Source of the DNA: an uncultured Oscillospiraceae bacterium
GTDB lineage: Bacteria; Bacillota; Clostridia; Oscillospirales; Acutalibacteraceae
Assembly: GCA_900545655.1 (NCBI GenBank)
Contig: UQZY01000048.1
Span: 1 to 11,098 of the forward strand
Direction of reading: 5' to 3'
DNA: 11,098 nt
Positions 1-7,951 of the stretch are shown piece after piece. The notes beneath the pieces are model-generated. The model was not told where the DNA came from. It worked only from the letters and a program-made list of their open reading frames with translations, and ran no database searches. The position numbers and the translations under genes are program-made. Position 1 is the first letter of the stretch; each line of letters opens with the position of its first letter.

Positions 1-22
1 GGCAAAGTGACTGTCCCGCGAA

Positions 23-3000
23 TCAGAAAAAACTCATCTGACTGCTCTCAGGTATACCTTCAAGAGCTCCGAGCTCACGGAGCGATGTAACCACCGCACT
101 CGAGATTCCGGAACGTCTTTGTATATCATCTACGGAAAGGTAGTCCCCCTCCCCGTCATCCTTTGCAGATTCAAGCGAATTTGCCGCCGAGACACCGAGA
201 CCTTTTATGGACGAAAATGCAAGTCGTATCCTTCCGTCCTCGACCGTATAAACGGTGCCCCTTGACTTGTAAAGGTCTATGGGCAGGAATTCAATTCCGC
301 GTGCCATCATCTCAAGTACAACCTGAAGACCGGTATACTCTGAAAGTTCCTTTGCCGTAGCTTCCTTCCCCTTGGCTGTTATGGCGTGCATCTTATTTCT
401 TACATATTCCTTGCCGGACATGATAGACACCGCGTCAAGGTCTTCGCCGCGCACCGTAAGGAAAGTCGAGTAGTATTCGACCGGCTTATAAAGCTTATAC
501 CATGCAAGCCTTAAAGCAGCGCTTACGTATGCCGCCGCATGAGCCTTCGGGAACATATATTTTATCTTGTAGCAGGAGTCGATATACCACTGGGGTACAT
601 TGTTATCCTTCATCGCTTTTATATGCTCCTCGGTGAGAAACTTTGTGGCTTTTCCCTTTCTTACTATCTCCATTATCTTGAACGCCATGTCAGGCTCAAG
701 ACCGTAGTGCATAAGACCGACCATTATGTTGTCACGTGTTCCTATAACCTCGGAGATGGTACACGTTCCGTTATGTATGAGTTCCTGTGCATTGCCGAGC
801 CATACGTCCGTACCGTGTGAAAGTCCCGAAATCTGAAGAAGGTCCGAGAAATTCTTCGGCTTACACTCCATGAGCATTCCGCGCACAAAGCTTGTTCCCA
901 TCTCGGGGATTGAGAGAGTACCAGTTTCACACTCGATATCCTCCGGCTCAACACCCAAAGGCTTCGGACTTGTGAAAAGCTCGTATATCTTAGGGTCACA
1001 GATATCAACGTCCATAACCGGAATCCCGGTCATATCCTCAAGATACTTGTACATGGTGGGAACATCATGGCCGAGGTTGTCAAGCTTAAGAATGGTGTCA
1101 TGCAGGAAATGGAAGTCAAAGTGTGTGGTTTTCATTCCCTTATCCGCGTCGTCGGCAGGATACTGAACGGCGGTAAAGTCTGAAACCTCATATGCATTCG
1201 GTACAACTACCATGCCGCCCGGATGCTGACCCGTAGTACGTTTTACGCCGGTACAGCCGTCTGTGAGGCGCTGAACCTCGGCAGAGTTACATATCTCACC
1301 CTTTTCCTCAAGGTACTTCCTGACGTATCCGTATGCGGTTTTATCGGCAACCGTTGCAACCGTTCCGGCTTTGAACACATGATCCTCGCCGAAAAGCTCT
1401 ATGGTGTATCTGTGCGCCGATGCCTGATACTCTCCGGAGAAGTTAAGGTCGATATCCGGAGATTTATCACCCTTGAAGCCGAGGAAGGTTTCAAACGGGA
1501 TATCATGTCCGTCGCGCCACATCGGCGTTCCGCATTCGGGACAATTTTTCGGCGGCAGGTCATAGCCCGACCCCACTTCACCGTTTAAGAAGAACTCCGT
1601 ATGCTTACACTCGGGATTTGTACAGCGGTAGTGCGGTGCAAGAGGATTTACCTCCGAAATACCCGATGCATGCGCAACAAAAGACGAGCCTACCGAACCC
1701 CTCGAGCCGACATGATAGCCGTGATCCTCGGAATCCTTTACGAGCTTCTGCGCAATCATATACAGTACGGCAAAGCCGTGCTTTATGATAGAGTCAAGCT
1801 CCTTTGAAAGACGCTTTGAAACATATTCCGGAACAGGATCTCCGTAAAGCTCCTTTGCCCTGTCCCAGCAAAGCTTTTGCAACTGTTCTTCGGCACCGTC
1901 GATTGACGGGGGGAAGCTGCCCGCAGGCACGGGGCGTAAGCCCTCCACCATATCTGCTATTTTATTCGGATTTTCTATTACAACCCTGCGGGCTGTTTCC
2001 TCGGGCAGGTATGAGAAATCATCCAGCATTTCATTCGTTGTCTTAAAGTACAACGGAGGCTGCAGCTCTGCATCTCTGAAGCCCTGTCCCGACATGAGTA
2101 TACAGCGGTATTTCGCATCCTCCGGCTCGAGGAAATGTACGTCGCCTGTTGCGACACACAGCTTCCCCGCTCTGTCTGCAAGCTCAATTATCCTTCTGTT
2201 TATCTCATGGAGTTCATCCTCTGAGCTGAATTTCGGGGGAACCTGTCTTTCCTCTTTCGTGACTTTATCTCTCACGTATGTGGGCCTCAGTTTAAATGCA
2301 TTGTTTCCGTCAGGCTGAATCTCCATATAATCATAGAAATCCACAAGCTCCTGTATGCGTTCATCGCCCTCGTTGTTCTCTATTGCCCTGTAAAGCTCTC
2401 CGGCTTCACAGGCAGAACCGATAAGAATTCCCTCTCTGTGCTTTGCAAGCTCAGACTTGAGAGTTATGGGCTTTTTATAGAAATTCTCGGTATGTGCCTT
2501 TGACACCAGCTGATAAAGATTCTTAAGACCTGTATTGTTAAGGACAAGGATTATCTGGTGATAGGTCTTTGTCTTTTTATCCTTAAGACTTTGAAGTATG
2601 TCCTCCCATGTTTTCGGGGCACCCTCACGCAGGTCGTCATATGTATACGACTCAACGCCGTAGATAACCTTTATCCCCGTTTTGCTTGCGGCAGCAAACG
2701 CTGCCGGGTACCCCTGCAAAACACCGTGATCGGTTATGGCAACCGCCCTATGTCCCCACTCTGCGGCGCGGGAGACGAGCTTTCCTGCATCCGCCATTGC
2801 ATCCATCATAGACATATTGCTATGCATATGCAGCTCAACTCGCTTCTCGTCGGCTTCGTCCTCTCGCGGAATTTTCCTGATTCTGGCGATAGCCTTTGCG
2901 TCTATTATATATTCCTTTTTGTAATTATCATAGATAACGTCACCGCGAATTATAAGCGTAAGCCCGCTCTTTGCTCCCTTTTCAAGACACGCGCAAAGGC

Positions 3001-3784
3001 TCTCCACCTCTCCCGCGCGGTTGAATATCTTTACGGGATAGGAATTGGTATGATCAGTCACGGCAAAGTTTATTATTTTATTTCTTTTATCTCTTGTTTC
3101 GCGTATTTCAAGGCCGAACAGGTCACCCCATATCACAACCTGTCCGTCATCAAACCTGACATCAGATATGGGCTTTGGCTTTTTCCCTATCCTGTTCCCG
3201 TATATCATACGCGCCGTTTCAAGATAAAGAGGTATTCCCTTTTCAATCCTGTGAGGTTTCTTGGGATCCAGCTCTGCCTCTTCTGCCTTTTTTGACTTTT
3301 CCACACGAAGCTCGGCGTCTGCCTGTTCCTGAAGCTCCTTAAGCTTTCTGAAAAGCTCCTCGCTCGACTGTGCGGAGGGGTCCTGAATTTCCTCCGTTTC
3401 CGGCACATCCTCATCTGTCGGCAGCGGTATTTCTTCTGCCGACGTCTTTACGTCCTCTGCCTGCGTCGCATTTGCCTGCGCCGCAGCACCTTCGTCATCA
3501 AACGTCTGTCTTTCCGCTATCGTCGGCGTCTTGTCAGGCATATTAAGCTTAACCTCAACGTCATTCAGCGACAGGCCGCCTTTTACCATCCTTATAAAGC
3601 TGCTTATAACATCTTCTTTGTTTTCAAAAAAGGCAGAACAATCAGCAGACAGGGAAAGCGTCCTTGTCTGCTTATTGATATTCATTTCCGTTATTCTTGC
3701 TTTTCTGAAAGCCTCGGGGTATGTACTGTTGAGAAACGGATAAAACAAACCTTCTATGGTTTTCTTTTCTGATTTGTCCTGCAT
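23..3784 (-). CDS. polC: DNA polymerase III alpha subunit, PolC type, lacking the exonuclease domain
   Basis: Replicative DNA polymerase of low-GC Gram-positives (1253 aa). Order seen: short N-terminal domain (about 1-90), acidic Ala/Glu-rich linker then charged helix (about 90-175), OB fold (about 205-305), PHP domain (about 316-600), polymerase palm and fingers, C-terminal tail. PHP ligands H319, H321, D328, H353, E378, H409, C459, D548 and H550 are all present. A Zn site (C721, C726, C748, C751) precedes the catalytic motif PDIDLNFSGEYQ (D777, D779); the third aspartate is D902 in LKLDNLGHD. The protein ends QMSFF, a beta-clamp-binding motif. The DEDD exonuclease normally inserted after the GVE motif of PHP is absent: residues 385-407 are a short linker. 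That accounts for the length, against about 1437 aa in B. subtilis. The ATG at 3784 is chosen because GAAAGGT lies 6 nt upstream and it follows the ispG stop by one base; in-frame TTG/ATG codons at 3820/3817 lie inside ispG. Last gene of the operon visible here. Confidence 0.95.
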   Translation of the reverse strand: MQDKSEKKTIEGLFYPFLNSTYPEAFRKARITEMNINKQTRTLSLSADCSAFFENKEDVISSFIRMVKGGLSLNDVEVKLNMPDKTPTIAERQTFDDEGAAAQANATQAEDVKTSAEEIPLPTDEDVPETEEIQDPSAQSSEELFRKLKELQEQADAELRVEKSKKAEEAELDPKKPHRIEKGIPLYLETARMIYGNRIGKKPKPISDVRFDDGQVVIWGDLFGLEIRETRDKRNKIINFAVTDHTNSYPVKIFNRAGEVESLCACLEKGAKSGLTLIIRGDVIYDNYKKEYIIDAKAIARIRKIPREDEADEKRVELHMHSNMSMMDAMADAGKLVSRAAEWGHRAVAITDHGVLQGYPAAFAAASKTGIKVIYGVESYTYDDLREGAPKTWEDILQSLKDKKTKTYHQIILVLNNTGLKNLYQLVSKAHTENFYKKPITLKSELAKHREGILIGSACEAGELYRAIENNEGDERIQELVDFYDYMEIQPDGNNAFKLRPTYVRDKVTKEERQVPPKFSSEDELHEINRRIIELADRAGKLCVATGDVHFLEPEDAKYRCILMSGQGFRDAELQPPLYFKTTNEMLDDFSYLPEETARRVVIENPNKIADMVEGLRPVPAGSFPPSIDGAEEQLQKLCWDRAKELYGDPVPEYVSKRLSKELDSIIKHGFAVLYMIAQKLVKDSEDHGYHVGSRGSVGSSFVAHASGISEVNPLAPHYRCTNPECKHTEFFLNGEVGSGYDLPPKNCPECGTPMWRDGHDIPFETFLGFKGDKSPDIDLNFSGEYQASAHRYTIELFGEDHVFKAGTVATVADKTAYGYVRKYLEEKGEICNSAEVQRLTDGCTGVKRTTGQHPGGMVVVPNAYEVSDFTAVQYPADDADKGMKTTHFDFHFLHDTILKLDNLGHDVPTMYKYLEDMTGIPVMDVDICDPKIYELFTSPKPLGVEPEDIECETGTLSIPEMGTSFVRGMLMECKPKNFSDLLQISGLSHGTDVWLGNAQELIHNGTCTISEVIGTRDNIMVGLMHYGLEPDMAFKIMEIVRKGKATKFLTEEHIKAMKDNNVPQWYIDSCYKIKYMFPKAHAAAYVSAALRLAWYKLYKPVEYYSTFLTVRGEDLDAVSIMSGKEYVRNKMHAITAKGKEATAKELSEYTGLQVVLEMMARGIEFLPIDLYKSRGTVYTVEDGRIRLAFSSIKGLGVSAANSLESAKDDGEGDYLSVDDIQRRSGISSAVVTSLRELGALEGIPESSQMSFF

Positions 3785-3785
3785 T

Positions 3786-4847
3786 TTATAACCTTTCAAT
3801 TTCGGCGAAAAGCTCATCAATGAGTTTTTCCTCCGGAACTTTTCTTAAAATTTCGCCTTTTTCAAATATCAGTCCGCAGCCTTTTCCGCCTGCGATTCCG
3901 ATATCCGCATTTTTTGCCTCTCCCGGACCGTTTACCGGACAGCCCATTACGGCAACTCTTATGGGCTTATGTACCGAGCGCAGACGCTCCTCAACCTCAT
4001 TTGCTATAGAGATAAGGTCAATCTGTGTTCTGCCGCACGTCGGACAGGAGATAAGCTGAGGCTCACCCGGAAGAAGTTCAAGTGATTTTAAGATATCCTG
4101 TGCGGCATGTATCTCTTTCACGGGATCGGCTGTAAGCGAAACACGGATTGTGTCTCCTATTCCGTCTGCAAGAAGCGAGCCTATTCCGATAGAGGACTTT
4201 ATGAGTCCCATACGCTCAGTTCCCGCCTCGGTTACACCAAGGTGAAGAGGATAATCACAGTTTTCGGCAACTATTCTATATGCCTTTATGGTATTTCTCA
4301 CGTCAGATGATTTTATGGAAATAACCGTGTCGTAAAAATCGTATTCCTCAAGAATTTTTGCATGATTGAGCGCACTCTCAGCCATAGCCTCAGGTGTCGG
4401 TCCGTCGTATTTTTCAAGGAGCTCCTTTTCAACAGAACCGGAATTTACACCTATTCTTATGGGTATACCGCGTGGCTTGCAGGCAGCAACAACCTTTTCA
4501 ACGTTTTCCTTGCCGCCGATATGTCCCGGATTGATTCTTATCTTATCTATTCCCGCATCTATAGATGCGAGAGCTATTTTATAGTCAAAGTGTATGTCTG
4601 CGACAAGCGGAATATCTATTGCTTCCTTAAGCCTTGCAACCACCTCAACATCAGTCATGCTTGAAACGGCAAGTCTTATTATTTGACACCCGGCCTCCTT
4701 CAAAGCCTTAGCCTGCTTAAGGTTTGCTTCAAAATCTCCTGCCGGTGCATTGAGCATCGACTGAATGACAACAGGTGCGTCTCCGCCTATTTTTATACCG
4801 CCGACATCTACCTGACGACAATTACGTCTATACTTTTTAAACTCCAT
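3786..4847 (-). CDS. ispG: 4-hydroxy-3-methylbut-2-enyl diphosphate synthase (IspG/GcpE)
   Basis: Penultimate step of the MEP isoprenoid pathway: reductive ring opening of methylerythritol cyclodiphosphate to HMBPP by a [4Fe-4S] enzyme in the cytoplasm. The protein is 353 aa, the two-domain bacterial form: an N-terminal TIM barrel (motifs such as VADIHFDY and INPGHIGG) and a C-terminal cluster domain. The cluster ligands are visible: C268 and C271 in SCPTCGRTQ, C303 and E310 in GCPVNGPGE. The ATG at 4847 is preferred over an in-frame TTG at 4871 because GAGGTG lies 5 nt upstream of it. It begins 30 nt after the rseP stop, and its own stop is one base from polC. It shares the operon with dxr, another MEP enzyme, and so supplies precursors for UppS. 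Nothing unusual in the protein. Confidence 0.96.
   Translation of the reverse strand: MEFKKYRRNCRQVDVGGIKIGGDAPVVIQSMLNAPAGDFEANLKQAKALKEAGCQIIRLAVSSMTDVEVVARLKEAIDIPLVADIHFDYKIALASIDAGIDKIRINPGHIGGKENVEKVVAACKPRGIPIRIGVNSGSVEKELLEKYDGPTPEAMAESALNHAKILEEYDFYDTVISIKSSDVRNTIKAYRIVAENCDYPLHLGVTEAGTERMGLIKSSIGIGSLLADGIGDTIRVSLTADPVKEIHAAQDILKSLELLPGEPQLISCPTCGRTQIDLISIANEVEERLRSVHKPIRVAVMGCPVNGPGEAKNADIGIAGGKGCGLIFEKGEILRKVPEEKLIDELFAEIERL
3791..3797 (-). promoter_or_regulatory. polC ribosome binding site inside the ispG 3' end
   Basis: GAAAGGT, 6 nt before the ATG at 3784, lies within the last codons of ispG (Glu-Arg-Leu-stop). It decides the polC start and implies translational coupling between ispG and polC. 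Confidence 0.7.
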
Positions 4848-4877
4848 TTTTACACCTCGTTTTTCTGACAAAAGCCT

Positions 4878-5933
4878 CTAAAACAATTTAAAAATATCAT
4901 TTACCGTAACAACAGCCATGAGGCCGAGAAGGAAGATAAGGCCTGCGTTGTTTATAGCCGCCTCAACCTTTGCCGGCATTTTCTTTCCGGTGATACCCTC
5001 AAAGATAATAAGGATAAATCTTCCTCCGTCAAGTGCCGGAAAAGGAATGAGATTGAAAACGCCGATATTTATAGCTATAAACGCCATTATGGTAAGCAAT
5101 GACGAAAAATCCATCGTCTTTACGGCATCCGTGGTTGTATCTGCGATAACCCCGACTGTACCTATGGGTCCCGAAAGCTCATTGAGACTGAAATTCATTG
5201 TAGCGATATCAAACAGACTCACCCAGACTATCCTCGCTATCGAAAGAGAGTCAAGCAAAGAATACTTTGCCACGGTTTTAAAGGTGGGCTCAACGCCGAC
5301 AATGGAAAAGTCATATATGACTACCTTCTGCCCCTGAATCTCTCTGGTATCAAATTTCACGGATCTTACATTGACAAGTTCTCCGTCACGTTCAACCAGA
5401 AAGTCTATAACGGCGTCCTTGTCACGCATCATAAAATATGACATGTCGTATTCCGTGTAAATCTTGTCGTCGCCTATCGCAACTATGCGGTCCCCGACCT
5501 TGAGTCCTCCCGCTTCACTCGCCGCGCCCTTTGAGAACTCGGCGATTTCAGGAGTTCCTATGAGGTTGGAATTTCCGAGTATCACAGCCATTATGATAAA
5601 ACCGGTTATTATGTTTACCGTTGCTCCGGCTATGATTATTACGGCTCTCTGCCACGCCGGTTTATTGTTGAATGAATTTTCATCCGAACTCTCTTCATCC
5701 TCGCCCTCCATGGCAACATATCCGCCGATAGGCAAAAGTCGAAGTGAATAATCAGTGTCCTTTTTGCGCCTCTTAAAAACAGCAGGACCCATACCGACTG
5801 AAAATTCGTTTATCTTAACCTTAAAAAGCTTGGCAAAAAGAAAGTGACCGAGCTCATGCGTCATTATTATGACACCGAAGAAAAGAACAGCCACCAAAAC
5901 GGGCCAGACCTTAGCCCAGACAACTGCAAGCAT
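4878..5933 (-). CDS. rseP: Site-2-type intramembrane zinc metalloprotease (RseP/RasP, M50 family)
   Basis: Membrane-embedded protease (351 aa) of the RseP/RasP family, which cuts membrane segments of anti-sigma factors and of remnant signal peptides; its substrates here cannot be read from the sequence. The first membrane segment (about 11-32) carries the zinc-binding HELGH motif (H26, E27, H30). A second membrane segment (about 92-115) follows the conserved PIGGYVAMEGE strand. One PDZ domain follows (about 125-205). The third metal ligand is D302 in FPALDGG, within a C-terminal membrane region, and a last membrane helix sits at about 330-348. All catalytic residues are present and the length is normal for the family. 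The ATG at 5933 has a near-perfect AAGGAGG 6 nt upstream. It lies 23 nt after dxr, the conserved position for this gene between isoprenoid/lipid genes and ispG in Firmicutes. Confidence 0.94.
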   Translation of the reverse strand: MLAVVWAKVWPVLVAVLFFGVIIMTHELGHFLFAKLFKVKINEFSVGMGPAVFKRRKKDTDYSLRLLPIGGYVAMEGEDEESSDENSFNNKPAWQRAVIIIAGATVNIITGFIIMAVILGNSNLIGTPEIAEFSKGAASEAGGLKVGDRIVAIGDDKIYTEYDMSYFMMRDKDAVIDFLVERDGELVNVRSVKFDTREIQGQKVVIYDFSIVGVEPTFKTVAKYSLLDSLSIARIVWVSLFDIATMNFSLNELSGPIGTVGVIADTTTDAVKTMDFSSLLTIMAFIAINIGVFNLIPFPALDGGRFILIIFEGITGKKMPAKVEAAINNAGLIFLLGLMAVVTVNDIFKLF

Positions 5934-5939
5934 CTGTGT

Positions 5940-5946
5940 CCTCCTT
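5940..5946 (-). promoter_or_regulatory. Strong Shine-Dalgarno of rseP
   Basis: AAGGAGG ends 6 nt before the rseP ATG, in the 23-nt dxr-rseP gap. It is the closest match to the anti-Shine-Dalgarno consensus seen in the operon. Confidence 0.8.
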
Positions 5947-5956
5947 AAATCAGTTT

Positions 5957-7102
5957 TCAGACCTTACTCATAACAAGCTCACGTGCAATTCTGTCAGCCG
6001 CCATAACATCTGAAAGTGTATAATTCTGAATGTTTTCGCACTCCTCCATTGCCTCTCCTACAAGCTCGCCTATCTCAAGGAAGCCTATTTTTCCTTTACG
6101 GAACAGGGCATTTGCCTGTTCATTTGCGGAGTTTGCAGCACACGGATAAAGTCCCCCTCGCCTTATTGCCTCACGGCAGATAGACAGGCAGTCAAAGGTT
6201 TCATAGTCGGGGTCGGCAAAATGAAGAGTTGAGAGAGCGGCAAGGTCAACCTCGCCCGTCGGAGATTCATATCTGTTCGGATACGTCAGAGCATACTGAA
6301 TAGGTATCCTCATATCCGGAAGCCCGAGCTGCGCGATTATTGCATTGTCGTCAAACTCGACGGCACTGTGAATGATACTCTCTCTGTGTACGACTACTTT
6401 TATTTTATCCTCGGTAACACCGAATAACCAGCATGCTTCAATGATTTCAAGACCCTTGTTCATCATTGTTGCGGAATCGATAGTTATCTTCGCTCCCATA
6501 TCCCAGTTCGGATGCTTAAGAGCCTGCTCTGCCGTCACATGTTGCAATTCCTCACGTGTTTTTCCGAAAAACGGACCGCCCGAGGCCGTAAGTAAAATCT
6601 TTTTAAGCGCTCTGTCCCTGGGCGCACCCTTAAGGCACTGGAAAATGGCCGAATGCTCGCTGTCAACGGGATATATGCTTACACCCTTTTCCCTTGCGGA
6701 ATTCATAACAAGCTGTCCGCCGGCAACAAGTGTTTCCTTGTTTGCAAGGGCGATATTTTTCTTTTCGTCAATTGCGTCAAGTGTTGGAAGAAGCCCTGCC
6801 ATACCAACGATAGAATTGAGTACCGTATCGGCGGCCTCCGCTCTTGCGCACTCACATATGCCCGAAAGACCGGAGTAGACCTTTACGTCGGTATCGGCAA
6901 GACGCACACGGAGATCCGCCGCCGCGTCCTCATCAAGAAGTGCAACCATTTTCGGTGAAAATTCGCGTGCCTGAGCCTCAAGGAGCTCGGCGTTTTTGTT
7001 TGCCGTTAAAGCAACGACCTCTATACCGTGCTTCCTTACAACATCAAGCGCCTGTGTACCGATAGAGCCTGTCGAGCCGAGAATACTGAGTCTGTCTGTC
7101 AT
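5957..7102 (-). CDS. dxr: 1-deoxy-D-xylulose 5-phosphate reductoisomerase
   Basis: Converts DXP to 2-C-methylerythritol 4-phosphate with NADPH and a divalent metal: the first committed step of the MEP pathway and the target of fosmidomycin. The protein is 381 aa, full length for the family. The NADPH-binding loop GSTGSIG is at residues 9-15. Metal ligands are D147 and E149 in PVDSEHSAIFQ and E219 in MMNKGLEIIEA. Other conserved blocks are ALANKETLVAGG, TASGGPFFG and HPNWDMG. The ATG at 7102 follows the cdsA TAA stop with no gap, and only a weak GTGAG sits upstream, so translation is probably coupled to cdsA. Together with ispG it makes this operon a source of isoprenoid precursors next to uppS, which consumes isopentenyl diphosphate. 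Confidence 0.97.
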   Translation of the reverse strand: MTDRLSILGSTGSIGTQALDVVRKHGIEVVALTANKNAELLEAQAREFSPKMVALLDEDAAADLRVRLADTDVKVYSGLSGICECARAEAADTVLNSIVGMAGLLPTLDAIDEKKNIALANKETLVAGGQLVMNSAREKGVSIYPVDSEHSAIFQCLKGAPRDRALKKILLTASGGPFFGKTREELQHVTAEQALKHPNWDMGAKITIDSATMMNKGLEIIEACWLFGVTEDKIKVVVHRESIIHSAVEFDDNAIIAQLGLPDMRIPIQYALTYPNRYESPTGEVDLAALSTLHFADPDYETFDCLSICREAIRRGGLYPCAANSANEQANALFRKGKIGFLEIGELVGEAMEECENIQNYTLSDVMAADRIARELVMSKV

Positions 7103-7948
7103 TTAACTCACGACCAATCCATAAATACTCATCATTACGTAAAATGCGGGCATTACTAAAATTACGCTGTCAAACCTGTCCATTATTCCACCGTGTCCCG
7201 GTATAAGGTTTGAGTAGTCCTTTATTCCGTAATTTCTCTTTATAAAGGACGCCATAAGGTCTCCGAACATGCTTATAACGGAGATTATCGGAGACATAAG
7301 TATGTAAAACCAAACAGGTATCGCAAACGGTTTGTCCGCAAAGAATTTTATGAAGATAAACAGCCAGAGAAGGTTGAGAATAAGCGCACAAAGAACTCCG
7401 CCTATTGAGCCTTCCCATGTTTTTTTCGGACTTAAGACGGGTGTCATTTTATGCTTTCCGAATGCCATTCCCGTAAGTTGTGCAAAAACATCTGTAAAGA
7501 GCGAGCCGGCAATTGCAAACCAAATAAAGAAAACACACTCACGCTTATCGATAAAATCATAAGCCTTGTAGAGGTCTGCTATAAGTCCGGCAAAGGAGAA
7601 TGCGATAGGTATGATAAACGATGCATATACCGTCGCCGCAACCTGCTCAAAAGTCACCTCACTGTTATGTATAACCGTCATAATAACCAGGAAAATCACG
7701 TATATGATGCAAAGCAGGCTTATAGGGAACTTTGACGCGTAGATGACACCTACCGCCAAAACTCCGGAAAAGATAATCGCAACCGCCTGCATCTCCTTAT
7801 TTTTCAGCCCCACCGCCTTCGTTATTTCATAACATGCGGCAGCGGCAAGGATACCGAAGAAAATATCAAAAATCGGGTTGAAAATCTGTGTCCATACCGC
7901 GATGAGCACGATTGCTATAACTACGCCCGAAATAACTCTTTTTTTCAT
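7103..7948 (-). CDS. cdsA: Phosphatidate cytidylyltransferase (CDP-diglyceride synthase)
   Basis: Integral membrane enzyme (281 aa) that makes CDP-diacylglycerol from phosphatidic acid and CTP, the branch point for bacterial phospholipids. The sequence is a chain of hydrophobic segments with few charged loops. It carries the C-terminal family signature: GDLMASFIKR, then D244 in GIKDYSN, then PGHGG (250-254) and the metal-binding D257/D260 in DRFDS. The length fits the family. The ATG at 7948 lies 3 nt after the uppS stop and has GGAGGAG 8 nt upstream, inside the uppS end. The adjacency uppS-cdsA is widespread in bacteria, pairing cell-wall lipid carrier and phospholipid synthesis. Confidence 0.95.
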   Translation of the reverse strand: MKKRVISGVVIAIVLIAVWTQIFNPIFDIFFGILAAAACYEITKAVGLKNKEMQAVAIIFSGVLAVGVIYASKFPISLLCIIYVIFLVIMTVIHNSEVTFEQVAATVYASFIIPIAFSFAGLIADLYKAYDFIDKRECVFFIWFAIAGSLFTDVFAQLTGMAFGKHKMTPVLSPKKTWEGSIGGVLCALILNLLWLFIFIKFFADKPFAIPVWFYILMSPIISVISMFGDLMASFIKRNYGIKDYSNLIPGHGGIMDRFDSVILVMPAFYVMMSIYGLVVS

Positions 7949-7951
7949 AAA

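Noticed and set aside
2558..3295. Open frame of 245 codons on the plus strand
   Set aside because: It lies antisense inside polC, has no ribosome binding site or recognisable domain, and polC is unambiguous here.
3785..3820. Upstream polC starts (TTG at 3820, ATG at 3817)
   Set aside because: They lie inside the ispG 3' end without a good ribosome binding site; the ATG at 3784 has one at correct spacing.
4848..4871. ispG start at TTG 4871
   Set aside because: The ATG at 4847 has GAGGTG 5 nt upstream, and the family N-terminus fits the shorter form.
6372..6878. Open frame of 168 codons on the plus strand
   Set aside because: It is fully antisense to dxr, where conserved catalytic motifs fix the reading frame; the open frame is a codon-usage shadow.
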